64,000 nucleotides of DNA from Lewinellaceae bacterium (GTDB lineage Bacteria > Bacteroidota > Bacteroidia > Chitinophagales > Saprospiraceae): positions 248,001-312,000 of the forward strand of contig JACJYL010000001.1 of the NCBI GenBank assembly GCA_020636105.1, given 5' to 3'. How positions within the stretch are numbered: position 1 is the stretch's first letter; every line of letters begins with the position of its first letter. Below, piece after piece: positions 44,796 to 54,381 of this stretch. The notes below the pieces were generated by a model, which was not told where the DNA came from, did not search any database, and saw nothing but the letters and a program-made list of their open reading frames with translations. The position numbers and the translations under genes are program-made.

Positions 44796-47138
44796 ATGAC
44801 AACTAAAAAATATAATTATTCAAAATTGACCTTAATAACAGCTTTATTACTTTTTTTAGGGGTTAGCTGTATAAGAGACTTTGAAGATTTAGAGCCCGCC
44901 ACTTACCCGGCTAATGGAGAAGTTTTTATTGATAATTTTAGCTCCGGATTGAATTATGCTGTTTTTGGCGGAGCAAGTTTGACGGCCTTTGATGTAGATA
45001 CTGACGTTAAATACGATGGGTCAGCATCGATGAGGTTCGCCGTTCCTGATGCGGGATCCCCCGATGGAAGTTATGTCGGAGGGGTGTTCCTCACTTCGGT
45101 AGGCCGCGACCTTTCTGGATTCGACGCCCTCACTTTTTGGGCCAAAGCTACCCAACCGGCCACTATTGACGAGATTGGTTTTGGAAACGATTTCGGGGAG
45201 TCGAAATTCCTTGTTTTATTAAAAGGGGTGAAACTCAATACGAACTGGAAAAAATACATTATTCCGATTCCGGATGCTTCCAAACTTACCCGGGAAAGTG
45301 GTATGCTCCAAATTGTTGCAACACCAGATAACGGGAATGGATATACATTTTGGATGGATGAAGTCCAATTTGAAAAGCTTGGCACTCTTGCCCATCCACA
45401 GCCGGCCATCCTGGAAAAACAAGATCAGGTTGTTTCGGCAGCAACAGGCGATCAACTTACGATAGGAGGTTTGTTTGAAACGTTTAACCTGCCTAATGGT
45501 GTTGATCAAAGAATCGAAGTAGCGCCTTCCTATTTTACCTTTAATTCCTCTGATCCAGGTATTGCTTCGGTAAGTGAATTAGGAATCGTGTCGGTTATTG
45601 ATAGCGGTGCTGTGGTGATAACGGCAAAATTAGGGGATATTGACGCCGCTGGTTCTTTGACCATTGCTACTTCAGGACAAGCGACGGGGCCTTTGACTCC
45701 CGCTCCTGTACCAACCGTTAGCCCTGATAGTGTGATCTCATTGTTTAGCAATGCCTATACCAATGTGCCCGTTGACTTATGGAATACTTACTGGGAATTT
45801 TCAACGGCTGAAACTTTTGATATTCAAATTGCAGGCGATGATGTAAAACGTTACAAAAATCTCAATTTTGTCGGCATTGAGTTTACTTCTCAAACGATAA
45901 ATGCCACCAATATGACCCACTTCCATATGGATATCTGGACCCCTGATCCGACGGATTTTCCGGCAGCCTTTAAAGTTTTGCTGGTAGATTTTGGCGCAAA
46001 CGGAACTTATGATGGGGGGGATGATTCTTCGCATGAACTTACGTTCACCAGTCCAACATTAGCCACAGGAACCTGGGTGAGTTTGGATATGCCTCTGTCT
46101 AGTTTTGTTGGCCTGACGAATAGAGCACATTTGGCTCAGTTGGTCCTTTCCGGAGACTTGCCCAATGTTTATGTCGATAATGTTTATTTTTACAATGCAG
46201 GGGATGTGGAAACTACTGGGCCAGCTACACCCGCCCCGACGCCAACGAATGCTCCTGGTGACGTCATCTCCATATTCAGCAATGCTTATTCCAATGTTCC
46301 GGGGACGAATTTTTATCCGGATTGGGGACAAACGACCAGCGTTTCGGAAGTGCCTATATTTGGGAATAACACCCTGCTTTACGCAGGATTTAATTACCAG
46401 GGCATTGAACTGGGTAGCAACCTGGATGTTTCCGGAATGAGCCACCTGCATATTGACTACTGGACGGCAAACTCCACGGGATTGAACGTGTATTTGATCA
46501 GCCCGGGGCCTGTAGAAGCGCCCTACGTATTAGGCGTTCCTACCTCAGGGTGGGCAAGTGTCAACATTCCTTTATCAAACTTTTCACCCGTTGATCTGGC
46601 TGATTTGATCCAGCTTAAATTTGATGGTAGCGGCGATATTTATCTGGACAATATCTATTTCTATAATGAAACGAGCGGGGGAAACATGCCAACTACTGCG
46701 GCGCCGACACCCACTGACCCTGCATCAGGTGTTATCTCTATTTTTAGCGATGCTTATTCAAGTGTAGATGGAACAAATTTCAACCCTGGTTGGGGACAGA
46801 CTACGGTAGGATCAGTAGTGCCGGTTGCCGGCAACAATACACTGCTCTTTTCCGGCTTGAATTATCAGGGAATAGAACTGGGCAGTAGTCAGAATGTTTC
46901 CGCAATGACCCACCTGCATATTGATTTCTGGACAGCAAACTCCACCGCTTTAGACGTGTTTTTGATCAGTCCCGGCCCTATTGAAACGTCGTATGCACTA
47001 ACCGTTCCTACCTCAGGCTGGGCAAGTGTGGACATTCCATTATCTAATTTTTCACCCGTTGACCTTACAGACGTTTTTCAGTTTAAATTCGTAGGTAATG
47101 GTGATATATATCTGGACAATATTTATTTCCATAACTAA
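44796..47138 (+). CDS. Multi-domain surface glycan-binding lipoprotein with three CBM-like repeats
   Basis: This 780-residue protein has a lipoprotein signal (lipid Cys near 25 in L-G-V-S-C). Its parts are a beta-sandwich carbohydrate-binding-like domain (about 40-195), a bacterial Ig-like group 2 domain (about 200-295, with I-A-S-V-S-E-L-G-I-V), then three related domains at about 310-470, 489-620 and 646-780. Each of the three begins near V-I-S-I-F-S-x-A-Y and ends near D-N-I-Y-F-Y-N. Thr/Pro-rich linkers (T-P-A-P-x-P-T) separate them. The last two copies are close to each other in DNA as well. No catalytic motif is seen. Placed between the barrel-glycosidase and the GH16 laminarinase, it probably binds the glucan at the cell surface in the role usually played by SusD/SusE-like proteins. 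Confidence 0.78.
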   Translation: MTTKKYNYSKLTLITALLLFLGVSCIRDFEDLEPATYPANGEVFIDNFSSGLNYAVFGGASLTAFDVDTDVKYDGSASMRFAVPDAGSPDGSYVGGVFLTSVGRDLSGFDALTFWAKATQPATIDEIGFGNDFGESKFLVLLKGVKLNTNWKKYIIPIPDASKLTRESGMLQIVATPDNGNGYTFWMDEVQFEKLGTLAHPQPAILEKQDQVVSAATGDQLTIGGLFETFNLPNGVDQRIEVAPSYFTFNSSDPGIASVSELGIVSVIDSGAVVITAKLGDIDAAGSLTIATSGQATGPLTPAPVPTVSPDSVISLFSNAYTNVPVDLWNTYWEFSTAETFDIQIAGDDVKRYKNLNFVGIEFTSQTINATNMTHFHMDIWTPDPTDFPAAFKVLLVDFGANGTYDGGDDSSHELTFTSPTLATGTWVSLDMPLSSFVGLTNRAHLAQLVLSGDLPNVYVDNVYFYNAGDVETTGPATPAPTPTNAPGDVISIFSNAYSNVPGTNFYPDWGQTTSVSEVPIFGNNTLLYAGFNYQGIELGSNLDVSGMSHLHIDYWTANSTGLNVYLISPGPVEAPYVLGVPTSGWASVNIPLSNFSPVDLADLIQLKFDGSGDIYLDNIYFYNETSGGNMPTTAAPTPTDPASGVISIFSDAYSSVDGTNFNPGWGQTTVGSVVPVAGNNTLLFSGLNYQGIELGSSQNVSAMTHLHIDFWTANSTALDVFLISPGPIETSYALTVPTSGWASVDIPLSNFSPVDLTDVFQFKFVGNGDIYLDNIYFHN
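46249..47138 (+). repeat. Tandem duplication of a roughly 400-base domain-coding unit
   Basis: The segments at about 46260-46675 and 46725-47138 are clearly related over their whole length at the DNA level; for example, both contain CCTACCTCAGG and GGGCAAGTGT and end TTTATCTGGACAATAT-like. They encode two of the three CBM-like domains and point to a fairly recent internal duplication. Confidence 0.75.
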
Positions 47139-47204
47139 ATGGGATTTTTTTAATAACAGGGTTTAAAACTAATTAATAAAGAAACCGAATTAACAATATT
47201 AATC

Positions 47205-48026
47205 ATGAAATGGAATCATTCAATTTTGACAAAAAGTATTCTGCTGTTCACTGCACTGTTCATTGGTTGGAGTTGCACAGATGATAATAAGATTGTAGAC
47301 CGCAACTGGCAACTAGTATGGCAGGATGAGTTTGAGGGCCCTGCGGGTCAATCCCCTGATGCTTCGAAATGGAACTATGATATCGGAACAGATTGGGGTA
47401 ACGCACAACTGGAATTTGATACGGATCGTCCGGAAAATGTCTCCCTTGACGGGGCAGGGAACCTGGCTATTATTGCGAGAAAGGAATCTTATTCGGGTTC
47501 CGCTTTCACCTCTGCGAGAATTACCACTCAGGGATTATTTGATCAGGCTTACGGCCGCTTTGAAGCGAGGATAAAAATGCCATGGGGCCCCGGTATCTGG
47601 CCGGCCTTTTGGTTGTTGGGGGCCAATGTTGACCAGGTTGGATGGCCTCAATGCGGTGAAATTGACATTATGGAATATCGCGGACAGCAGCCGCACTTAA
47701 TTCATGGGACTATCCATGGACCTGGTTATTCCGGAGGTTCACCTATTTCAAAAACCTTTGGATTTGAAAATGACCGGTTTGATAATGATTTTCATGTTTT
47801 TGCGGTAGAATGGGTAGAAGGTACTATCAATTTTTTCGTCGATGATACCCTATATTCACAAATTAAATCAGACGATGTGCCCGGAGAATGGGTCTATGAT
47901 CATCCTTTTTATATCATTTTGAATGTGGCAGTGGGCGGTAATTTTGTTGGCTTTCCAACTGATCAGACAACATTCCCTCAATCAATGCTTGTGGATTGGG
48001 TTAGAGTATATAAGGAAATTAAATAA
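47205..48026 (+). CDS. GH16 endo-beta-1,3-glucanase (laminarinase), lipoprotein
   Basis: This 273-residue GH16 enzyme has the catalytic signature E-I-D-I-M-E at 152-157, with Glu152 as nucleophile, Asp154 as helper and Glu157 as acid/base; the bulged D-I-M-E form is that of laminarinases and related beta-1,3-glucanases. Other family marks are W-Q-D-E-F-E near 39-44, R-I-T-T-Q-G near 105-110 and W-P-A-F-W-L-L near 132-138. Cys24 after a hydrophobic signal suggests a lipoprotein, so it should cut long beta-1,3-glucan at the cell surface or in the periplasm. It ends the first transcript of the locus; a terminator follows. Confidence 0.93.
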   Translation: MKWNHSILTKSILLFTALFIGWSCTDDNKIVDRNWQLVWQDEFEGPAGQSPDASKWNYDIGTDWGNAQLEFDTDRPENVSLDGAGNLAIIARKESYSGSAFTSARITTQGLFDQAYGRFEARIKMPWGPGIWPAFWLLGANVDQVGWPQCGEIDIMEYRGQQPHLIHGTIHGPGYSGGSPISKTFGFENDRFDNDFHVFAVEWVEGTINFFVDDTLYSQIKSDDVPGEWVYDHPFYIILNVAVGGNFVGFPTDQTTFPQSMLVDWVRVYKEIK

Positions 48027-48045
48027 TGATTATCTTAGAGCGTTT

Positions 48046-48078
48046 AAAAAGGTCGGCTTAATTATTCGACCTTTTTTT
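48046..48078 (+). terminator. Rho-independent terminator after the GH16 gene
   Basis: A 10-bp stem (AAAAAGGTCG/CGACCTTTTT) with an 11-base loop ends in a run of T. It separates the first three genes of the glucan locus from the phosphorylase gene. Confidence 0.85.
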
Positions 48079-48117
48079 ACTCATTAACATGACTATAAGG
48101 TGTTGAAAAAAGAAATT

Positions 48118-51100
48118 ATGACAGGGATAAACCGTGTTCAAATAGGGGGGGGAGATTATTACAGGATTTCAAACAGTGATGCGCTCCGCCCATTTTTTAT
48201 GAGCATTGTAAGTGATTCCAACCACTGGATGTTTATTTCCAGTAATGGTGGATTGAGTGCCGGGCGAAAAAATGCCGAGTATGCTCTTTTCCCTTATTAC
48301 ACAGATGATAAGATAACCGAATCTGCGGAAATTACCGGGAGCAAATCTATTTTTTTGGTAAACAAAGAGGATAAATCCCATATTTGGGAACCCTTCTCTT
48401 ATAGGTTTGAAGGACTGTATCAGGTCAGCAGAAATTTGTATAAGAATGTTTATGGAAATAAAATTCTTTTTGAAGAAGAAAACCATGACCTGGGATTGAC
48501 TTTTAGATACCAGTGGAATTCGAGTAATATTTTTGGGTTTATTAAAAAGTCAACCCTTATTAATAATACAGGGAATGAAGTCAGGACATCTGTTTTAGAT
48601 GGCATCCAGAATATTTTACCTTATGGGGTAGGCAGCGATTTACAAAACCAATCCAGTAACCTTGTAGATGCTTATAAACGGAGTGAACTTCAAAAAACGA
48701 CAGGATTAGGCATTTTTTCACTGAGTGCTATTATCGTTGACAAAGCAGAACCCAGTGAAGCATTAAAAGCAAATATTGTGTGGTCTCTGGGCCTGGAAAA
48801 TCCCAAATATCTCCTTTCGTCCCTGCAGCTCAAGCACTTTAGAAAAGGCATTCCGATTCAGCAGGAAGAAGATGTAAAGGCAGAAAAAGGGGCTTATTTT
48901 ATTAATGCAGAGGTAATACTATCGGCAAAGGCTGAGAAAGCATGGATGATTATGGCTGATGTGAATCAAAATCATTCGGCCATAGCCAGAATTTCGGAAG
49001 CCATAAAAAGCGAAAAGCAATTAGATTCGATTGTGCAGCAGGATATAGATTTTGGCACCCAAAATTTAATAAGATTAAATGCGGCGGCGGATGGAATTCA
49101 ACTTACCTCAGATAATTTGAGGGATACGCGACATTTCTCGAACACCCTGTTTAATATAATGCGAGGTGGAATTTTTGATCATAATTACCACATAGAAAAA
49201 TGGGATTTCAGTGCCTATCTGTCAACAGCCAATAAGGACGTTTTTGAAACATCTAAAGATTTAGTAAATGCTCTTCCTGATGTGTTTTCGCTTTCCAGGT
49301 TAAAGGAAATGGCGCAGCAGAGTCATGATAAGGATTTCTGGAGGTTGTGTACAGAATATATGCCGTTAAAGTTTAGTAGAAGACATGGCGACCCCAGCAG
49401 GCCCTGGAATAAATTTTCTATCAATACCCGCAGTGAAATTGACGGGTCGAAAATTCTTGATTACGAAGGAAATTGGAGAGATATCTTTCAAAATTGGGAA
49501 GCACTGGCACATTCATATCCGGAATTCATAGAGAGTATGATTCATAAGTTTTTGAATGCGACTACTTTCGATGGATACAATCCTTACAGGGTTACAAAAG
49601 ATGGATTTGACTGGGAAACCATTGAACCCGATAACCCTTGGTCATATATTGGTTATTGGGGAGACCACCAGATCATTTATTTATTGAAATTTTTAGAGTT
49701 CATTGAGCATCATTCCCCACAAAAACTGGAAAGTTATTTTAACGAAGACCGCTTTGTTTATGCTAACGTTCCGTATAAAATAAAAAGCTACGCAGACATT
49801 CTTAAAAACCCTAAGGATACCATTGAATTTGACCATGAATTAGATCAGCAGGTGCGTAAGCGACGGGCAAGTATTGGAGCGGATGGTGCTTTACTGCAAG
49901 ATGTAAACAAGTCCATCTACCAGGTCAACTTCATTGAAAAAATATTGGCAACCTTGTTGGCTAAGTTATCTAATTTCATACCAGAGGGCGGAATATGGAT
50001 GAACACCCAACGGCCGGAATGGAATGATGCCAATAACGCTTTGGTGGGAAATGGCGTTTCCATGGTGACGCTCTACTATTTAAGGCGATTCCTGAAGTTT
50101 TTTGAAGAGCTACTCGCCGCTTCGGAAATGGAAGGGGTAAAAGTCTCCAGTGAAATGGTTGACTTTTACAAAAATGTGCGTGATACCTTTAGTAAATTCA
50201 AGCACCTTCTGTCAAATAAAATCAATGATAAAGACCGCAAACTGGTTTTGGATGGATTAGGACAGGCTGGTAGTGATTTCAGGCAACATGTGTATAAACA
50301 TTCATTGGGGGGCGAAAAAACCACTATTTCATTCAGGGATTTAAGGGATTTTATCCACCTGAGTCTTCAATACGTGGATCATTCCATCAAAGTGAATATA
50401 AGGCCTGATAATTTATACCATGCCTATAACCTGATGACGGTAAAAAATGAGGCTGAAATATCCTTGGCTCATTTAAGTGAAATGCTGGAAGGACAGGTGG
50501 CAGTATTGAGTTCGGGGTACTTATCGGACGCAGGAGCGCTGGAGGTTTTAGATGGTTTAAAGAACAGCTCCCTTTTCCGAGCCGATCAATACAGCTACTT
50601 ACTCTATCCTAATAAGAATTTACCACTATTTACAGAAAAAAATAACGTACCTAAAGAAGCGGTCGCTCAATCAGCATTGCTCACTCAAATGCTAAGCGAC
50701 GGTCAGGTTCAGATCATTGAAAAAGACATCAATGGGCTAATTCATTTCAATGGTAATTTTAAAAATGCCCATGATCTCCAGGCAGCCCTGGAGGGGCTTT
50801 CCCAAACCCATTATGCGGCTCTGGCAGAAAAGGATAAAAATTGGGTGCTGCAAACCTTTGAGCAGGTATTCAATCATAAAGCATTTACCGGAAGATCGGG
50901 TACGTTCTTTGGTTACGAAGGCTTGGGATCTATTTATTGGCACATGGTTTCCAAGTTGCAGCTGGCGGTACAGGAGTGTTGTTTAAAAGCCATTAAAGCG
51001 CAAGCAGGTGAAGAGATTATCGGTAGGTTACTGGAACATTATTATGAGATCAATGAAGGCATTGGCGTTCATAAGTCGCCCTCACTTTATGGTGCTTTCC

Positions 51101-51537
51101 CTACTGACCCGTATTCCCATACCCCTGCCGGTAAAGGGGCACAACAACCGGGGATGACCGGACAGGTAAAAGAAGATATCATATCCAGATTTGGTGAGCT
51201 TGGTGTTTTTGTCAGTGAAGGCCAATTGTATTTCAATCCCTGCTTACTCAGAAAAAATGAGTTTTTGGAGGAAACCAAAATTTTTGAATATGTCGATGTC
51301 TTCCTGGAACATAAACAGCTGACACTGGAGAAAGGATCTCTGTGTTTCACTTATTGCCAGGTGCCGGTGGTGTACAAACTGGGAACACAGAACCATTTGG
51401 AAATCCTGCATAAAAGCGGAACCTCTGCCATGTTCGAAACATTAAGCCTCGATCAAAATACCAGCAGGCAGGTTTTTGAACGAACTGGAGAGGTTGTTCA
51501 GATCATGGTTCACATTAAAGAATCTAAATTGAGGTAA
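48118..51537 (+). CDS. Beta-1,3-glucan/oligoglucan phosphorylase, GH149-like
   Basis: This 1,139-residue cytoplasmic protein (no signal peptide) is related to GH94-type phosphorylases. It has an N-terminal beta-sandwich region (to about 330) and an alpha-helical barrel. The catalytic-acid motif resembles the W-N-D of cellobiose phosphorylase: R-P-E-W-N-D at 632-637, with Asp637 the likely acid, followed by A-N-N-A-L-V-G-N-G. Its length and setting fit GH149 (GH161 is the alternative), families that cleave beta-1,3-glucooligosaccharides with phosphate to give glucose 1-phosphate. The ATG at 48118 is preferred over a GTG at 48100. It begins the second transcript and ends one base before the next ATG. 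Phosphorolysis would save ATP after import of oligosaccharides. Confidence 0.75.
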   Translation: MTGINRVQIGGGDYYRISNSDALRPFFMSIVSDSNHWMFISSNGGLSAGRKNAEYALFPYYTDDKITESAEITGSKSIFLVNKEDKSHIWEPFSYRFEGLYQVSRNLYKNVYGNKILFEEENHDLGLTFRYQWNSSNIFGFIKKSTLINNTGNEVRTSVLDGIQNILPYGVGSDLQNQSSNLVDAYKRSELQKTTGLGIFSLSAIIVDKAEPSEALKANIVWSLGLENPKYLLSSLQLKHFRKGIPIQQEEDVKAEKGAYFINAEVILSAKAEKAWMIMADVNQNHSAIARISEAIKSEKQLDSIVQQDIDFGTQNLIRLNAAADGIQLTSDNLRDTRHFSNTLFNIMRGGIFDHNYHIEKWDFSAYLSTANKDVFETSKDLVNALPDVFSLSRLKEMAQQSHDKDFWRLCTEYMPLKFSRRHGDPSRPWNKFSINTRSEIDGSKILDYEGNWRDIFQNWEALAHSYPEFIESMIHKFLNATTFDGYNPYRVTKDGFDWETIEPDNPWSYIGYWGDHQIIYLLKFLEFIEHHSPQKLESYFNEDRFVYANVPYKIKSYADILKNPKDTIEFDHELDQQVRKRRASIGADGALLQDVNKSIYQVNFIEKILATLLAKLSNFIPEGGIWMNTQRPEWNDANNALVGNGVSMVTLYYLRRFLKFFEELLAASEMEGVKVSSEMVDFYKNVRDTFSKFKHLLSNKINDKDRKLVLDGLGQAGSDFRQHVYKHSLGGEKTTISFRDLRDFIHLSLQYVDHSIKVNIRPDNLYHAYNLMTVKNEAEISLAHLSEMLEGQVAVLSSGYLSDAGALEVLDGLKNSSLFRADQYSYLLYPNKNLPLFTEKNNVPKEAVAQSALLTQMLSDGQVQIIEKDINGLIHFNGNFKNAHDLQAALEGLSQTHYAALAEKDKNWVLQTFEQVFNHKAFTGRSGTFFGYEGLGSIYWHMVSKLQLAVQECCLKAIKAQAGEEIIGRLLEHYYEINEGIGVHKSPSLYGAFPTDPYSHTPAGKGAQQPGMTGQVKEDIISRFGELGVFVSEGQLYFNPCLLRKNEFLEETKIFEYVDVFLEHKQLTLEKGSLCFTYCQVPVVYKLGTQNHLEILHKSGTSAMFETLSLDQNTSRQVFERTGEVVQIMVHIKESKLR

Positions 51538-51538
51538 C

Positions 51539-52834
51539 ATGAAAACAATAATTTGGAAAGCAATGGTATCTTTGATGGCTTTGATAATTAGCTTTTCGTG
51601 TAACAATGAGCAACCGGACAAAGGAATGAACCAATTACAAATAAAAAAAGAAGTGACAGCTAAAGATATCTTAGGAAACCCGAATTATCTGGCAATATCT
51701 TATGGTGGATATCGTGAGAAAACCCGTGACATACAACCCACCATCGACCAGTTGAAAGAGGATATGAAGATCCTTGCGGCAATGAATGTCAAAATTCTGC
51801 GTACCTATAATGTTAAGTTAAAACATGCCTCTAATGTACTGGAGGCTATTCATCAATTAAAAAAGGAAGACCCGGATTTTGAGATGTACGTCATGCTGGG
51901 AGCCTGGATTGATTGTAAAAACGCATGGACAGCCTATCCTGATCACGACAGTGAAGATGCAGAGGGCAATGCAGCGGAGATTCAAAGAGCAGTGGATCTG
52001 GCCAATCGTTACCCTGATATTGTCAAGATTATTGCAGTGGGCAATGAAGCTATGGTGAAGTGGGCGGCCAGTTATTTTGTACAACCGGGGGTAATACTGA
52101 AATGGGTTAATCACCTGCAGGAGTTAAAGGAAACAGGTAAACTGTCTAAGGATCTTTGGGTGACTTGTTCAGATAATTTTGCCTCCTGGGGCGGGGGCGG
52201 TGAAGAATACCATACCGAAGATTTGAAAAAATTGATCAGGGCTGTGGATTATGTATCCCTTCATACCTACCCAATGCATGATACTCATTACAACCCTGAT
52301 TTTTGGGGTGTTTTGGAAAAGGAAGAAAATTTGGCGGATACAGAAAAGATTGCCGCTGCAATGGCCCGCGCCAGGGATTATGCCATGTCTCAATATCAAA
52401 ATACAGCCGATTATATTAAGGGGTTAGGGATTGAAAAAGCGATTCATATTGGAGAAACAGGTTGGGCAAGTGCGTCCAATAGCTTCTATGGCCCTGAAGG
52501 TTCGAAAGCTACGGATGAATACAAGGAGGGGTTATTTTATTCGCTCATCAGAGACTGGACCAACCAGGAAGGAATATCCTGCTTTTATTTTGAAGCTTTT
52601 GATGAAATTTGGAAAGATGCCCCAAATCCAGGGGGATCAGAAAACCATTTTGGCCTTTTCAGTATAGAAGGACAAGCGAAATATGCCTTGTGGGATTTGG
52701 TGGATCAGGGTGTTTTTGAAGGGTTGAGTAGGGGAGGGAACCCTATTGTTAAAACTTATGGTGGAGATGAAAAAGCATTGCTGGAGGAAGTTTTGCTCCC
52801 TCCGGTAAAGCAAAGCATAGTGGCAGAGCATTAA
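51539..52834 (+). CDS. GH17 family beta-1,3-glucanase/glucanosyltransferase, lipoprotein
   Basis: This 431-residue protein has a signal peptide with probable lipid-bearing Cys21 (S-F-S-C) and a GH17 TIM barrel. The acid/base Glu170 lies in I-A-V-G-N-E-A and the nucleophile Glu306 in H-I-G-E-T-G-W-A, both standard for GH17. It should act in the periplasm or at the surface on beta-1,3-glucan oligosaccharides. It differs clearly from the two cytoplasmic GH17 domains downstream, being longer and with other loops, including W-G-G-G-G-E-E near 217. The gene is separated by a single base from the phosphorylase gene, so the two are in one operon. Confidence 0.88.
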   Translation: MKTIIWKAMVSLMALIISFSCNNEQPDKGMNQLQIKKEVTAKDILGNPNYLAISYGGYREKTRDIQPTIDQLKEDMKILAAMNVKILRTYNVKLKHASNVLEAIHQLKKEDPDFEMYVMLGAWIDCKNAWTAYPDHDSEDAEGNAAEIQRAVDLANRYPDIVKIIAVGNEAMVKWAASYFVQPGVILKWVNHLQELKETGKLSKDLWVTCSDNFASWGGGGEEYHTEDLKKLIRAVDYVSLHTYPMHDTHYNPDFWGVLEKEENLADTEKIAAAMARARDYAMSQYQNTADYIKGLGIEKAIHIGETGWASASNSFYGPEGSKATDEYKEGLFYSLIRDWTNQEGISCFYFEAFDEIWKDAPNPGGSENHFGLFSIEGQAKYALWDLVDQGVFEGLSRGGNPIVKTYGGDEKALLEEVLLPPVKQSIVAEH

Positions 52835-52885
52835 AATAGAAGTGTATTGACCTTTCATTGTTGGTATTGAAAAATTTATAGGATA

Positions 52886-54379
52886 ATGATAAAAAAAATT
52901 AGTTTTTCATTGTTATTGATGCTTATGCTTAGTACTTGTACCTCAATAGAAAAATTGGAAGTGGATGTTTATGAAACTTCCGCAGGTGGCAATAAGCTCC
53001 AGAAAATAACCGAATTTTCTCCCGGGGATACTCTGTCTTTTATAAAATTACATCCCGAAGATAAGTTCCAGACCATCACCGGGTTTGGAGGGTCCTTTAC
53101 AGAGGCATCTGCCTACCTTTTAAACCGTTTAAGTAAAGAAAATCGCGACAAGATTTTGGACGCTTATTTTGGAGAAAACGGGGCCAGATATTCCTTAACG
53201 CGCACCCACATGAATTCCTGTGATTTTTCTTTAAGTAATTATTCCTATGCTCCGGTTGAAGGGGATACAACATTGGAGAATTTCTCCATAGAGGAAGATC
53301 GCGACGATATTATTCCGATGATCAAGGAGGCTATGGCTATTTCCAAAGACGGATTTAAAATAATATCCTCTCCCTGGACCGCCCCACCATGGATGAAAGA
53401 TAATAATAATTGGGTAGGGGGTAAATTACTGCCTGAATATAATGATACGTGGGCATTGTTTTTCTCCAAATATTTAGAGGCCTATAAGGCTGAGGGGATA
53501 GACATTTGGGGCTTCACCGTTGAGAATGAACCCCTGGGGAATGGCAATAATTGGGAAAGTATGATTTTTAGTCCAGAGGAAATGACTGAATTCGTTAAAA
53601 ATCATTTAGGTCCGAGGCTCGAATCCGATGGCCATGATGTGAAAATTCTCGGTTACGATCAAAACCGTGGCGAGGAACTCAAGGAGTGGACGCGGGTGAT
53701 GTATAAAGACGAAGCTTCTGCAAAATATTTTGATGGAATGGCGATTCACTGGTATGCAAGTACTTACGACTGGTTTGCTGAGTCGCTTCAATTTGCCCAC
53801 AATGCTGCGCCCGATAAATACCTGATTCAATCCGAGGCTTGCGTTGATTCTGAAATACCTCATTGGCAAGACGATAATTGGTACTGGTCAAAAGAAGCTA
53901 CCGACTGGGGCTGGGACTGGGCTCCTGAACAAGACAAATACCTACACCCTAAATATGCCCCTGTTAATCGTTATGCGCGGGATATCATCGGCTGCCTTAA
54001 CAATTGGGTCGATGGCTGGATTGACTGGAATATGGTACTAGACAAACAGGGTGGGCCCAATTGGTTTAAGAACTGGTGCGTGGCGCCTGTCATTGTAGAT
54101 CCGGAAAAAGATGAGGTTTACTTTACCCCCATTTATTACACACTGGCCCATTTTAGTAAATTTATCCGGCCAGGTGCGCAAAGAATAGGATTTGAGAACG
54201 GTGACGATAGCCTTATGGTCACTGCGGCCCAAAATCCTGACGGATCTATTGCTGTGGTTATTTTTAATCAAGGATCAACTGCAAAGGATATAAAACTTTC
54301 TTTGGGCGAAAGTACAACGGAAATAAAAATAAGCGCTCAGGCTATACAAACAATAATAATACCAACTAAAAACAAATAA
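52886..54379 (+). CDS. GH30 family beta-glucosidase/glucanase, probable lipoprotein
   Basis: This 497-residue GH30 enzyme has the family opening G-F-G-G-S-F-T-E-A near 66-74. The acid/base Glu215 lies in V-E-N-E-P, the nucleophile Glu317 in I-Q-S-E-A-C, and the W-T-A-P-P-W-M loop near 164-170. The final beta-sandwich (to I-I-I-P) is typical of GH30 subfamilies 1-3. A short hydrophobic leader followed by L-S-T-C suggests lipid attachment at Cys18, although Thr at -1 is not ideal. In laminarin loci such enzymes remove beta-1,6-linked glucose branches; beta-1,3 or glucosylceramide-like activities are also known in the family. Confidence 0.9.
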   Translation: MIKKISFSLLLMLMLSTCTSIEKLEVDVYETSAGGNKLQKITEFSPGDTLSFIKLHPEDKFQTITGFGGSFTEASAYLLNRLSKENRDKILDAYFGENGARYSLTRTHMNSCDFSLSNYSYAPVEGDTTLENFSIEEDRDDIIPMIKEAMAISKDGFKIISSPWTAPPWMKDNNNWVGGKLLPEYNDTWALFFSKYLEAYKAEGIDIWGFTVENEPLGNGNNWESMIFSPEEMTEFVKNHLGPRLESDGHDVKILGYDQNRGEELKEWTRVMYKDEASAKYFDGMAIHWYASTYDWFAESLQFAHNAAPDKYLIQSEACVDSEIPHWQDDNWYWSKEATDWGWDWAPEQDKYLHPKYAPVNRYARDIIGCLNNWVDGWIDWNMVLDKQGGPNWFKNWCVAPVIVDPEKDEVYFTPIYYTLAHFSKFIRPGAQRIGFENGDDSLMVTAAQNPDGSIAVVIFNQGSTAKDIKLSLGESTTEIKISAQAIQTIIIPTKNK

Positions 54380-54381
54380 TC

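Noticed and set aside
41637..47138. SusC/SusD pair
   Set aside because: The first protein has no TonB plug or SusC motifs and the second has CBM-like repeats, not the helical TPR fold of SusD; order and size alone are suggestive only.
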